Positions 51,416 through 59,462 of a DNA stretch of 64,000 bases are shown one piece after another (within the stretch, counting starts at the first letter, position 1; every line of letters begins with the position of its first letter). The notes under the pieces are model-generated. The model made no database searches. It worked only from the letters and a program-made list of their open reading frames with translations, and was not told the DNA's origin. The translations under genes and the position numbers were made by a program. This DNA comes from Burkholderiaceae bacterium (lineage in GTDB: Bacteria; Pseudomonadota; Gammaproteobacteria; Burkholderiales; Burkholderiaceae_C): assembly GCA_024235955.1 (NCBI GenBank), contig JACKLJ010000002.1, positions 248,001 to 312,000 on the forward strand, read 5' to 3'.

Positions 51416-51454
51416 TTGAAAAGACCTTTTAAAAGACCTAAAATCAGGTCTTTT
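51416..51454 (+). promoter_or_regulatory. Autoregulated promoter of the toxin-antitoxin pair
   Basis: TTGAAA (51416-51421), a 17-base spacer and TAAAAT (51439-51444) form a strong promoter. AAAAGACCT occurs twice (51419-51427, 51431-51439) and its reverse complement AGGTCTTTT once (51446-51454), so three half-sites cover the promoter. This is the usual design for repression by the antitoxin or the complex. Confidence 0.75.
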
Positions 51455-51467
51455 CAGGAGCCAGGCC

Positions 51468-51716
51468 ATGCCCCACCCGGTCCTTGCCGACACCGCTGCC
51501 AGTATTTCCGAGCTCAAAGCCAACCCCATGAAAGTGGTCGCCAGCGGCCACGGCATGCCCATTGCCGTGCTGAACCGCAATGCCCCTGCGTTCTACTGCG
51601 TGCCGGCCGCCGCGTACGAGGCCATGATGGAACTGATCGACGACGCGGCCCTGCTGAAACTGGTCGAACAGCGCCGCAGCGAGCCCGCCGTGCCCGTCGC
51701 GCTCGATGACCTATAG
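51468..51716 (+). CDS. Antitoxin, Phd/YefM (StbD-like) family
   Basis: This 82-residue DNA-binding antitoxin neutralises the RelE-family toxin encoded next. The N-terminal Phd/YefM pattern is present (ASISELKANPMKVVASGHGM followed by PIAVLNRNAPAFYCVPAAAY), and the acidic C-terminal tail should wrap the toxin. AGGAG lies nine bases upstream of the ATG. The stop overlaps the toxin start by 11 bases. The pair is inserted, in the opposite direction, between mdtA-like and mdtB-like genes. Confidence 0.88.
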   Translation: MPHPVLADTAASISELKANPMKVVASGHGMPIAVLNRNAPAFYCVPAAAYEAMMELIDDAALLKLVEQRRSEPAVPVALDDL

Positions 51717-51996
51717 CCTGCAGTTCAAGGCCTCGGCGCTGAAGGAGTGGCACAAGCTCGGCCCCTCCATGCGCCAGCAGTTCAAGCAGAAGCTCGCCGA
51801 GAGGCTGGAGCAGCCCCGCGTTCCCGCCGCCGCCCTGCACGGCGCACCCGACCTCTACAAAATCAAGCTCCGCACCGCCGGCTACCGGCTGGTCTACCAG
51901 GTCGATGACCAGGTCGTCACCGTGACCGTGATCGCGGTGGGCAAGCGCGAGCGGAACCAGGTGTATGCGGCAGCGCTTGGGCGGTTGAAAGGCTGA
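51706..51996 (+). CDS. Toxin, RelE/ParE family
   Basis: This 96-residue basic protein has the RelE fold. It begins YSLQFKASALKEWHKLGPSM and contains the central DLYKIKLRTAGYRLVYQVDD and the C-terminal VIAVGKRERNQVYAAA. The conserved Lys/Arg residues used by RelE to cut ribosome-bound mRNA are present (K in LKEW, R in RTAGYRL, K/R in VGKRER), so activity is likely. It ends 41 bp from the convergent mdtA-like stop. Confidence 0.9.
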   Translation: MTYSLQFKASALKEWHKLGPSMRQQFKQKLAERLEQPRVPAAALHGAPDLYKIKLRTAGYRLVYQVDDQVVTVTVIAVGKRERNQVYAAALGRLKG

Positions 51997-52037
51997 CGGC
52001 GCCCCACCCGCCCCGCCGGGCGCGCGCCAATCCCCGC

Positions 52038-53747
52038 TCACTGCCCTGCCTCCCGCGCCGCCCTTCGCCGCTCCCGCAACTCCTGCAGGTAGGCCCGGCG
52101 CTCGTCCGGCGACATGGCGAGGAGCTTTTGCTGGACTTCGGGTGGCAGGCGGTCCCACCAGGGCGGGCGCTTGGCGGGGTCGTCGAGGTTGTAGGTGGAG
52201 GCCGATGCGGCGCCAGCGGGGGCCGAAGAAGCTCCTGAATTGCTAGCTGCCTGCGCCTGCTGTGCCTGGGCTGGAGCCACTTTTGGTTCTGAATTTCCGG
52301 TACTGGCAGCTGGCGCGGCCGCACTGGCTCCTACGGGCGCGGTGCCCGCCCCTGCGGGTGCGCTGGCGCCGCGCCGGCGGCCGGCGGAGCCCGCGGCGGA
52401 GGCACCGGCCGATGCACCCGCGGCACCCGCCGCAGCATCATCCGCGCCGCCGCCGGCACCGCTGCCGGACCCACCCGAACCGCCAAGCTGCACCTTGCCC
52501 CCATCCTTCACGCGGTCGCCGCCTTCGGTGACGACGCGCTCGCCGGCCTGTACGCCCTTCTCGATCAGGATCTGGTCCACGGTGGCCAGGCCCCGGGTGA
52601 CGGCGCGCATGTGGGCGGTGTGCTGGTCGTCCACCACGTACACGTAGTCGCCCTGCGGGCCGGTGCGCACGGCGGTCACGGGGACCAGCACGCCGCTCAC
52701 GGTGCCGAGCTGCAGGCGCACGTTGACGAACTGGTTGGGGAACAGCGTGCCGTCGGCATTGGCGTAGCGCGCCTTGGCCTTGACGGTGCCGGTGCTCACG
52801 TTGACCTGGTTGTCCAGGGTCAGGAAGCGCCCTTCGGCCAGCTGCTGCGTGCGCTCGCGGTTCAGCGCCTGCACGGGCAGTTTGCCGGCGCCGGCGGCCT
52901 TCTGGGCGGCCAGCACGTCGGGCACGCGGTCCTGTGGCACGGAGAACACCACGTCGATGGGGTTCATCTGCGTGACGGTGGCGATGCCGGTGGTGCTGCC
53001 GGCGCTGACCAGGTTGCCCGGGTCCACCGTGCGCAGGCCGATGCGCCCGTCGATGGGCGAGCGGATGGTGGTGTAGCCCACGTTGAGCTGGGCTGCGCGC
53101 TCGCTCGCGCGGTCGGCCTCGACCACGCCTTCGAGCTGCTTGACCAGCGCAGCCTGGGTGTCCACGTCCTGCCGGGCGATGGAATCCTGGTCCCACAGGC
53201 GCTGGTAGCGCTGCAGGGTCAGGCGGGCGGCAGAGAGCTGGGCCTCGTCCTTGGCGCGCTGACCCTTGGCCTGCGCCAGCGCCTGTTCGTACTGGCGTGG
53301 GTCGATGCGGGCCAGCACCTGGCCCTTCTTGACGCTCTGGCCCTCGGTGAACAGCACCTCGGCCAGCACGCCGCCTACCTGCGGCACCAGCGTGGCCGTG
53401 ACCGGCGGGGTGACGGTGCCCAGCGCGTCGATCAGCACCGGCAGATCGCCCTGCACCGCGCGCGCCGAACCCACGGTGACGCCGCCGCCCGGGCCGCGCC
53501 CGCCGCCAAACGGCCCGCCGGGGCCACCCGGGCCGCCGCTTCCGGGCCCGCCCGGGCCGCCGGCCGTGGCCGCCACCGGCGTCTTGGCGCGGTGCACCAG
53601 GTACCAGGCGCCGCCCACCAGAGCGCCGATGAACAGCAGCACCATCAGCACCGACAGCCACGAACGCCGCCGGCGCGGCGGCGGGCTGGCGGGCATGGAA
53701 GCTCCGGAAGGGCTGGGGGCGGCGGGGTCTTGTTGCGGCTCGGTCAT
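52038..53747 (-). CDS. RND efflux periplasmic adaptor (MdtA-like) with extended C-terminus
   Basis: This 569-residue adaptor links the pump to the outer-membrane channel. It has an N-terminal membrane helix (LSVLMVLLFIGALVGGAWYL), then an unusual Gly/Pro linker (GGPGGPGSGGPGGPGGPFGG, residues 63-82). The adaptor core has VTPPVTATLVPQVGGVLAEV, a hairpin (LAQAKGQRAKDEAQLSAARL) and the beta-barrel FLTLDNQVNVSTGTVKAKAR. After about residue 420 comes a roughly 150-residue Ala/Gly/Ser-rich tail, longer than in E. coli MdtA, ending WWDRLPPEVQQKLLAMSPDE. Repeat copy 12 encodes about residues 486-505 of the tail. It is the first gene of the efflux operon. Confidence 0.9.
   Translation of the reverse strand: MTEPQQDPAAPSPSGASMPASPPPRRRRSWLSVLMVLLFIGALVGGAWYLVHRAKTPVAATAGGPGGPGSGGPGGPGGPFGGGRGPGGGVTVGSARAVQGDLPVLIDALGTVTPPVTATLVPQVGGVLAEVLFTEGQSVKKGQVLARIDPRQYEQALAQAKGQRAKDEAQLSAARLTLQRYQRLWDQDSIARQDVDTQAALVKQLEGVVEADRASERAAQLNVGYTTIRSPIDGRIGLRTVDPGNLVSAGSTTGIATVTQMNPIDVVFSVPQDRVPDVLAAQKAAGAGKLPVQALNRERTQQLAEGRFLTLDNQVNVSTGTVKAKARYANADGTLFPNQFVNVRLQLGTVSGVLVPVTAVRTGPQGDYVYVVDDQHTAHMRAVTRGLATVDQILIEKGVQAGERVVTEGGDRVKDGGKVQLGGSGGSGSGAGGGADDAAAGAAGASAGASAAGSAGRRRGASAPAGAGTAPVGASAAAPAASTGNSEPKVAPAQAQQAQAASNSGASSAPAGAASASTYNLDDPAKRPPWWDRLPPEVQQKLLAMSPDERRAYLQELRERRRAAREAGQ
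52231..52290 (+). repeat. Interspersed repeat copy 12, inside the MdtA-like gene
   Basis: GCTAGCTGCCTGCGCC, gap, TGGGCTGGAGCC. In the gene's direction it reads APAQAQQAQAASNSGASS, homologous to the peptide from copy 3 in the DUF349 protein (APALAQEAQAATESGASE). Confidence 0.85.
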
Positions 53748-54088
53748 GGTGAGGAGCGGTAGGAAAGGTCAGCCACGCCCCGGCGGCAGCGCTAGGGCGT
53801 CAGGCGCGGTGGTCTTGCCGCGCAGGCGTGGGCGAGGCTCGCGAACTGGATGGCAAATCCGGTTAGACCGCCGACTTCCTGCGCAGGGATGGGAGAGGCA
53901 CAGGTGGCCGGGGCGCTTGGTCATGCGCGGGATCATGCAGTGGGGCTCCGGGTGGCGCACGGCCGGGGGCTGGCCGCGGTGGGGTGCCTGTGCATGTTAG
54001 CGGCTGCACCTGAAGACACGTTGGTCCGCCGGTATCGGCCGCCTGAAGATTTGTAAAGCTGCCGCCGGGTGGAGAAGGGCGGCAAGAT
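53748..54088. other. Intergenic region upstream of the efflux operon
   Basis: About 340 bp with no supported gene. The promoter of the minus-strand efflux operon should lie here. I found no convincing -35/-10 pair or operator dyad. The TetR or MarR regulator that often accompanies such operons is not adjacent. Confidence 0.4.
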
Positions 54089-54142
54089 GCTATCAAACCA
54101 GAAGCTGTCTGCGCCCGCCACGCCTGGGCTGCAGCCATATTT
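54089..54142 (+). repeat. Interspersed repeat copy 13 (intergenic)
   Basis: GCTATCAAACCAGAAGCTGT, then CTGCGCCCGCCACGCCTGGG and CTGCAGCC. It stands directly beyond the stop of the undecaprenyl pyrophosphate phosphatase gene. Confidence 0.8.
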
Positions 54143-54156
54143 GATGCATAAAAAGC

Positions 54157-54981
54157 CTAGTCCACCCACTGCACCCAGCCGCCCCACCAGGTGAGCAGCA
54201 CCACCAGCCCGAAGGCGATGCGGTACCACGCAAAGGGCACGAAGCTGTGGCTGGCGATGTAGCGCAGCAGCCAGCGCACGCAGACCCAGGCGCTCAGAAA
54301 AGCAAACACCAGGCCGATGGCGAACAGCGGCACGTCGGCCGCGGTGAGCAGCGCGCGGTCCTTGTAGAGCGAGTACACGCCGGCGCCGATGAGCGTGGGG
54401 ATGGCCAGGAAGAACGAGAAATCCGTGGCCGCCTTGCGCGACAGCCCCATCAGCATGCCGCCGATGATGGTGGCGCCCGAGCGGCTGGTGCCGGGGATCA
54501 TGGCGAAGCACTGCGCCAGGCCGACCTTGAGCGCGTCCCACGGCGTCATCTCGTCCACGCTGTGGATGCGGGTGGCGCTGGCCGGGCGCCGCTCGGCCCA
54601 CAGGATCACGAAGGCGCCCAGGATGAAGGTGGTGGCCACCACCAGCGGGTTGAACAGGTGCGCCTTGATGGCCTTGCCGAACAGCAGCCCCAGCACCACC
54701 GCCGGCAGAAACGCCACCAGCACGTTGAGCGCGAAGCGCTGCGCCTGCCGGCTGCTGGGCAGCGCCACCACGGTATCGCGGATCTTCTGCCAGTAGACGA
54801 TGATCACCGCCAGGATGGCGCCGGTCTGGATGGCGATCTCGAACACCTTGGCGCGCTCGCCGGTGAAATCGAGCAGGCTGCCGGCCAGGATGAGGTGGCC
54901 GGTGGATGAAATGGGCAGGAACTCGGTCAGCCCCTCGACCACGCCCATGATCGCGGCCTTCAAGGCCAGCAGCAGATCCAC
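54157..54981 (-). CDS. uppP: Undecaprenyl-diphosphate phosphatase (BacA/UppP)
   Basis: This integral membrane enzyme of 274 residues recycles the lipid carrier for peptidoglycan and other wall polymers, and overexpression confers bacitracin resistance. Motifs are the acidic block GVVEGLTEFLPISSTGHL and the second signature IPGTSRSGATIIGG, which together form the active site. The start is GTG at 54981: AAGGAG lies seven bases upstream and the protein then begins VDLLLALKAAIMG like its relatives. An ATG nine codons earlier gives an unlikely MAGCCKELG. No nearby wall-synthesis gene is co-directional. Confidence 0.95.
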   Translation of the reverse strand: MDLLLALKAAIMGVVEGLTEFLPISSTGHLILAGSLLDFTGERAKVFEIAIQTGAILAVIIVYWQKIRDTVVALPSSRQAQRFALNVLVAFLPAVVLGLLFGKAIKAHLFNPLVVATTFILGAFVILWAERRPASATRIHSVDEMTPWDALKVGLAQCFAMIPGTSRSGATIIGGMLMGLSRKAATDFSFFLAIPTLIGAGVYSLYKDRALLTAADVPLFAIGLVFAFLSAWVCVRWLLRYIASHSFVPFAWYRIAFGLVVLLTWWGGWVQWVD

Positions 54982-55017
54982 ACCCAGCTCCTTGCAACAA
55001 CCCGCCAACGCTACACC

Positions 55018-55065
55018 CTTTGTAGCTGGCGGCGCTCATTCTACAAGGGCAGGAGGGCCGTTTCT
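55018..55065 (+). repeat. Interspersed repeat copy 14 (strongly diverged)
   Basis: TTGTAGCTGGCGGCGCTCAT, a gap, AAGGGCAGGAGGGCC. The order and spacing of both halves are kept, but several bases differ. Confidence 0.55.
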
Positions 55066-55106
55066 GTCCTCGGTCCGTCATCCGGCGGGGGCGCGGCGCG
55101 GGTGGC

Positions 55107-55790
55107 TTATGCGGTGCCGGAAGCACGCACCTGGGCCAGCAGCCGGTCGCGGCTGTGGCGCACGTGTTCGCGCATCACGCGCTCGGCGCCGTCGGCGTCG
55201 CGGGCGTGGATGCGGTCGACGATGGCGTGGTGCTCGGCCGCCGTCACGCGCGCGCTGCCGTCCGGCCGGCGTACCGCGTGCAGGCGGTACAGGCGCAGCA
55301 GCGAGTACAGGTCCTGGCACAGCACGCGCTCGATCCAGGGATTGCGGCTGCCTTCGGCGATCTGGCGGTGGAAATCGGTGTCGGCGTTGCCGGCGAAGAC
55401 CGAGCGCGGGCCGTGCTCCAGCAGCTGGTCGATACGCTCGGCGGTTTCGCGCAGGCGGCGCACCTCGGGGGCCGTCATCTGCTCGGCGGCCTGGCGGCAG
55501 GCCATGCCTTCCAGCGCCTCGCGCATCGACAGCAGGTGCTCCAGATCGGCCAGCGACAGCTGCACCACGCGCACGCCGGCGTTGGGCGTGCGCTCCAGCA
55601 GGCGCCGGCCTTCCAGCGTGCGGATGGCCTCGCGCAGCGGACCGCGGCTCACGCCCAGGGTGTCGGCCAGCTGCTGCTCGGGCAGGCGCGCGCCCGGCGC
55701 CAGCTCGCCGCCCATGATGAGCGTCTCCAGCTGCGCGACGGTCTGGTCGACCATCGCGCCCGGCGTCAGGGTAGCTTCGACCGCGTTCAT
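55107..55790 (-). CDS. GntR-family (FCD domain) transcriptional regulator
   Basis: This 227-residue repressor has a winged HTH (about residues 15-75; PEQQLADTLGVSRGPLREAI and RTLEGRRLLERTPNAGVRV) and a helical FCD effector domain with metal-binding His residues (FHRQIAEGSRNPWIERVLCQ, AEHHAIVDRIHARDADGAER). The start at 55790 leaves the HTH at the usual place. It is divergent from the AtuA-like gene. A perfect dyad between the two genes is the likely operator. Confidence 0.9.
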   Translation of the reverse strand: MNAVEATLTPGAMVDQTVAQLETLIMGGELAPGARLPEQQLADTLGVSRGPLREAIRTLEGRRLLERTPNAGVRVVQLSLADLEHLLSMREALEGMACRQAAEQMTAPEVRRLRETAERIDQLLEHGPRSVFAGNADTDFHRQIAEGSRNPWIERVLCQDLYSLLRLYRLHAVRRPDGSARVTAAEHHAIVDRIHARDADGAERVMREHVRHSRDRLLAQVRASGTA

Positions 55791-55810
55791 GCCCCGAATG
55801 TACCACCCGG

Positions 55811-55841
55811 TTGACGATGATCCTTGATTGTCTACAATCAA
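55811..55841 (+). promoter_or_regulatory. Promoter and GntR operator of the AtuA-like operon
   Basis: TTGACG (55811-55816), a 16-base spacer and TACAAT (55833-55838) form the promoter. TTGATTGT-CT-ACAATCAA (55824-55841) is a perfect 8-2-8 dyad overlapping the -10, consistent with repression by the divergent GntR protein. Confidence 0.75.
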
Positions 55842-55865
55842 TGGCTTTGTCAACAGGAGTGCCCC

Positions 55866-57254
55866 GTGGCCCTTGCCGCCCATGAAACCGTGAACGTGCT
55901 GGTGCCCTGCGGCGCGCTGGGCATCGGCGTGAAGGAGGCGGACGTGTTCGCTGGCCTGGAAGGCACCCACGCCATCGCCTGCGACGCCGGCTCCACCGAC
56001 AGCGGCCCGGCCTACCTGGCCACCGGCGTGGCCAAGTACTCGCGCGATTCGGTCAAGCACGACCTGGCCATCCTCATGCGCGCGCAGGCCCAAGCCGGCA
56101 TCCCGCTGCTGATCGGCTCCTGCGGCACTTCCGGCAGCGACGCCGCACTGGCGTGGACGCGCGACATCGCCCTGGAAATCGCCCGCGAGCACGGCCTGTC
56201 GCCGCGCATCGCCCTGCTGTATTCAGAGCAGGCGCCGGCGCTGATGGCGCGCAGGGCGCGCGAAGGCCGCATCACCCCGCTGGCGCCCATGACCGATGCC
56301 GACCCGGCCCTGTTCAGCGCCTGCGACCACATCGTTGCCCTGATGGGGCCCGAGCCCTACATCGCCGCGCTGGAGGCCGGGGCCGACATCGTGCTCGGCG
56401 GCCGCACCACCGACACCGCCGTGCTGGCCGCCGTGCCGCTGATGCAGGGGGCCGGCGCCGGCCCCGCCTGGCATGCCAGCAAGATCGCCGAATGCGGCTC
56501 GCTCTGCACCACCCACCCGCGCGAGGGCGGCGTGATGATCCGCGTGGGGCGCGATGACTTCAGCATCGAGCCGCTGAGCGCGGGCAACCAGTGCACCGTG
56601 ACCACCGTGTCCTCGCACATGCTGTACGAGAACAGCGACCCGTTCGTGCTGGTCGAGCCCGGCTGCGTGCTCGACACCCGGCAGGCGCGCTACACCGCGG
56701 TGGACGAGCGCATCGTGCGCGTCACCGGCTCCCGCCACGAACCGCGCCCCTACACCATGAAGTTGGAAGGCGCCGTCGGCGGCGGCTACCAGACGCTGAT
56801 GCTGGTGGGCATCCAGGACCCGGAGGTGCTGGCCGAGCTGGACCGCTTCATCGAGCAGATGCACGAAGCGCTGGTGGCGCGCGTGCGGCAGACCATGGGG
56901 CCGCGCGCGGGCTGCTTTGACATCTCGCTGCGCGCCTACGGCTGGAACGCCGTCAGCGGCGATGCGCTGCCCGCCGGCACGCCGGCGCCGCGCGAGGTGG
57001 GCCTGCTGTTCGTCGCCACCGCCGAAACGCAGGAAACCGCCACGCAGATCGCCAAGACCTGCAACCCCTGGTTCTTCCACCTGCCGCTGAACCCGGCGCA
57101 GGAGCTGCCCAGCTACGCCTTCCCGTTCTCGCCGGCGGAGATCGAGCGCGGGCAGGTGTACGAGTTCAGGCTCAACCACGTGATGCACGTGGACGATCCC
57201 ATGGAGCTGGTGCGCACCGCGTTCGTGGGCGCCGAGGAGCCCGCCCATGCCTAA
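55866..57254 (+). CDS. AtuA-family (DUF1446-like) protein
   Basis: This 462-residue protein resembles AtuA, named for acyclic terpene utilisation in Pseudomonas, where its biochemical role is not settled. Family features include VNVLVPCGALGIGVKEADVF, GSTDSGPAYLATGVAKYSRD, LLIGSCGTSGSDAALAW and GADIVLGGRTTDTAVLAAVP. The start is GTG 55866 with AGGAG eight bases upstream. It overlaps the next gene by eight bases. With the DUF4387 and Bug genes it forms a catabolic module under GntR control; the substrate (an organic acid or terpene-derived acid) is not evident. Confidence 0.85.
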   Translation: MALAAHETVNVLVPCGALGIGVKEADVFAGLEGTHAIACDAGSTDSGPAYLATGVAKYSRDSVKHDLAILMRAQAQAGIPLLIGSCGTSGSDAALAWTRDIALEIAREHGLSPRIALLYSEQAPALMARRAREGRITPLAPMTDADPALFSACDHIVALMGPEPYIAALEAGADIVLGGRTTDTAVLAAVPLMQGAGAGPAWHASKIAECGSLCTTHPREGGVMIRVGRDDFSIEPLSAGNQCTVTTVSSHMLYENSDPFVLVEPGCVLDTRQARYTAVDERIVRVTGSRHEPRPYTMKLEGAVGGGYQTLMLVGIQDPEVLAELDRFIEQMHEALVARVRQTMGPRAGCFDISLRAYGWNAVSGDALPAGTPAPREVGLLFVATAETQETATQIAKTCNPWFFHLPLNPAQELPSYAFPFSPAEIERGQVYEFRLNHVMHVDDPMELVRTAFVGAEEPAHA

Positions 57255-57552
57255 GCTGAGCGATGTCTGCGCCCACGTGCGCTCCAAGAACGCCGGCCCG
57301 TTCTGGATCACGCTGGACCTGTGGTTTCCGGACGATGCCTCGTTCCAGCGCTACGCCGCCGCGCCGCAGCTGCAGCCGGATGCCGTGGCGGCGCTGTACG
57401 GGGTGCAGAAGGAACAGGTGAAGTTCTTCACCCTGCCCGACCTCAGGGTCGTGAAGATTTCCTACCCGCGCCGGCAGCCGCAGGGCGGCGCACTCGAGCG
57501 CGACATGCATGGCGGCCAGCAGTTCGTGCGCCTGCTCGACGTCGAACTCTGA
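57247..57552 (+). CDS. DUF4387 (AtuA-related) small protein
   Basis: This 101-residue protein usually pairs with AtuA-type proteins. It begins LSDVCAHVRSKNAGPFWITL and has DLWFPDDASFQRY, a Gly/Arg-rich loop and KISYPRRQPQGGALERDMHG. It overlaps the AtuA-like gene by eight bases, which suggests a subunit or a coupled reaction. Function unknown. Confidence 0.82.
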   Translation: MPKLSDVCAHVRSKNAGPFWITLDLWFPDDASFQRYAAAPQLQPDAVAALYGVQKEQVKFFTLPDLRVVKISYPRRQPQGGALERDMHGGQQFVRLLDVEL

Positions 57553-57601
57553 GCGGCTGTCCACGACGCCGCTCCCCTCTTCTCCCACCGAAAGACCGAC
57601 C

Positions 57602-58609
57602 ATGACCCGAAACGAAAGCCGCAGGAGCTTCCTGCGCCGCACTGCCGCCCTGGCCGTCGCCGGCGGCGCGCCCGCCCTGGCCCTGCGCCCCGCGCTGGCC
57701 GAAGGCGCCTACCCCAGCCGCCCGATCAAGGTGCTGATCGGCACACCGCCCGGCGATTCGCTGGACGGCTACATGCGCCTGCTGGCCGAAGGCATGGGGC
57801 GCCACCTGGGCCAGGCCATCGTGGTGGACAACAAGCCGGGCGCGCACGGCATGATCGTGGGCGGCGCGGCCAAGGCCGCCACGCCCGATGGCTACACCGT
57901 CCTGGCTTCCAGCGGCGGCCCGATGTCGATCAACCCGGGCCTCTACAAGGAGCGCCTCAACTACGACCCGCTGAAGGATTTCGCCCCCATCGCGCCGGTG
58001 CTGCGCGGCCCGATCTTCCTGTACTGCAACAACGACGTGCCGGTGCACAACCTCAAGGAGATGGTGGCCTGGGTCAAGCAGCAGGGCAACAAGGTCTCCT
58101 ACGGCTCCGGCGGCACCGGCACCACGCAGCACCTGACCATGGAGCTGCTCAAGCGCGCCACCGGCATGCAGATGACGCACGTGCCCTACCGCGGCTCGCC
58201 CATGGTGCTGTCGGATGTGATGGGCGGGCAGATCCCGTTCGCCTTCGACGCCGGCGGTTCGCTGCTGCCGCAGGCGCGCGCCGGCAAGGTGCGCCTGCTG
58301 GGCGTGGCCGCCGCCAAGCGCTACCCCGGCATGCCCGACGTGCCCACGCTGGCCGAGCAGGGCGCGCCCGGGGTCGAGGCCGTGGTGTGGATGGGCATGT
58401 TCGCGCCCGCCGGCACGCCTGCGCCCGTGATCGCGCGCCTGAACGAAGCCGTGCTCAAGAGCGCCAGCACGCCCGAGTTCGCCAAGAAGCTGGAACACGC
58501 GGCGTCGGACGTCTGGACCGGCTCGCCGGACGACCTGCGCAAGTTCCTGACGGCCGACATCCAGAAGTGGACCGCCGTCATCCAGTCCGCGGGCATCAAG
58601 ATCGAGTGA
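57602..58609 (+). CDS. Bug-family tripartite tricarboxylate transporter solute receptor
   Basis: This 335-residue periplasmic binding protein begins with a twin-arginine-like signal (NESRRSFLRRTAALAVAGG). The mature domain has the Bug pattern: YPSRPIKVLIGTPPGDSLDG, VDNKPGAHGMIVGGAAKAA, PDGYTVLASSGGPMSINPGL and VWMGMFAPAGTPAPVIARLN. Permease subunits (TctAB) are not in this window, so it may use a shared permease. GAAAG-type spacing upstream fits a ribosome site. A terminator follows. Confidence 0.9.
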   Translation: MTRNESRRSFLRRTAALAVAGGAPALALRPALAEGAYPSRPIKVLIGTPPGDSLDGYMRLLAEGMGRHLGQAIVVDNKPGAHGMIVGGAAKAATPDGYTVLASSGGPMSINPGLYKERLNYDPLKDFAPIAPVLRGPIFLYCNNDVPVHNLKEMVAWVKQQGNKVSYGSGGTGTTQHLTMELLKRATGMQMTHVPYRGSPMVLSDVMGGQIPFAFDAGGSLLPQARAGKVRLLGVAAAKRYPGMPDVPTLAEQGAPGVEAVVWMGMFAPAGTPAPVIARLNEAVLKSASTPEFAKKLEHAASDVWTGSPDDLRKFLTADIQKWTAVIQSAGIKIE

Positions 58610-58679
58610 GCGGCGGGCGGCCGTGGCCGGCTTGCCGGAGCGGCCCGCGCCCGCCTGCCTGGCTCCTTCGAGGGTCCTG

Positions 58680-58703
58680 AGGCGCCGCCCCGGCGCCTTT
58701 TTT
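58680..58703 (+). terminator. Intrinsic terminator after the Bug gene
   Basis: AGGCGCCG, a three-base loop, CGGCGCCT and TTTTTT, 71 bases after the stop codon. Confidence 0.9.
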
Positions 58704-58863
58704 GCGCCTGCCAGACGCTGCCAGGCCCGTCGGGCGGCTGCATTTCACCCCCTCCCGGCGCATTTCGCGCCGCCGTCCTGCACTTCGTCGCATGGCGGTG
58801 GCGGCACGGGCGGGCCGGCGGCACAGTGGCGCCATCACCAACACCTGCACCGAGGAGCCCGCC

Positions 58864-59427
58864 ATGCTGCTGACCCAACTGCTGATCCAACACCCCTCCG
58901 CCATCGTCGACATCGTGCGCCAGACGCCCGCCTGGGTCGCCGGCCTGCTGGCCGGTCTCCTGTGGCTGGGCTTTTCCGCCGTCCGCACCCGCAACCTGCA
59001 CATCGGCCGGCTGGTGCTGATGCCGGTGGCCATGGGCGGCATGGCGCTGTGGGGCGTCACCTCGGCCTTCCACGGCGCCGGCCAGCTGGCTGAACTGCTC
59101 GCCTTGTGGTTGATCTGCGGCGCCGCAGTGCTGGCCTTGAGCTGGCCGCTGCGCGCCCCGCACGGCACGCGCTACGACGCCGCCAGCAAGCGCTTCCACC
59201 TGCCCGGCAGCTGGATGCCCATGCTGCTGATCCTGGCCATCTTCCTGATGAAGTACGCCATCGGCGTGCAACTGGCCATGGCGCCCGAGCTGGCAGCCAA
59301 CGCGCAGTTCGCCCTGGTGGTCACCGCTCTGTACGGCGCGCTCTCCGGCCTCACCGCCTCCCGTGCGCTGCGCGTGCTGCGTCTGGCCCACCCGCGCACC
59401 GCCCACCTGGTGGCCAGCCGCGCCTGA
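58864..59427 (+). CDS. Polytopic membrane protein (DUF6622-like)
   Basis: This 187-residue protein has about five transmembrane helices (for example AWVAGLLAGLLWLGFSAVRT, LLALWLICGAAVLALSW, WMPMLLILAIFLMKYAIGVQ). It resembles the DUF6622 group of Burkholderiales membrane proteins, but I am only moderately sure. The start at 58864 is chosen because the first helix follows directly; the open frame extends upstream without coding character. It heads a run of small membrane protein genes. Confidence 0.6.
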   Translation: MLLTQLLIQHPSAIVDIVRQTPAWVAGLLAGLLWLGFSAVRTRNLHIGRLVLMPVAMGGMALWGVTSAFHGAGQLAELLALWLICGAAVLALSWPLRAPHGTRYDAASKRFHLPGSWMPMLLILAIFLMKYAIGVQLAMAPELAANAQFALVVTALYGALSGLTASRALRVLRLAHPRTAHLVASRA

Positions 59428-59462
59428 ACCCTTCATCTGTCGACTTTCCAAGGAGCAACACC

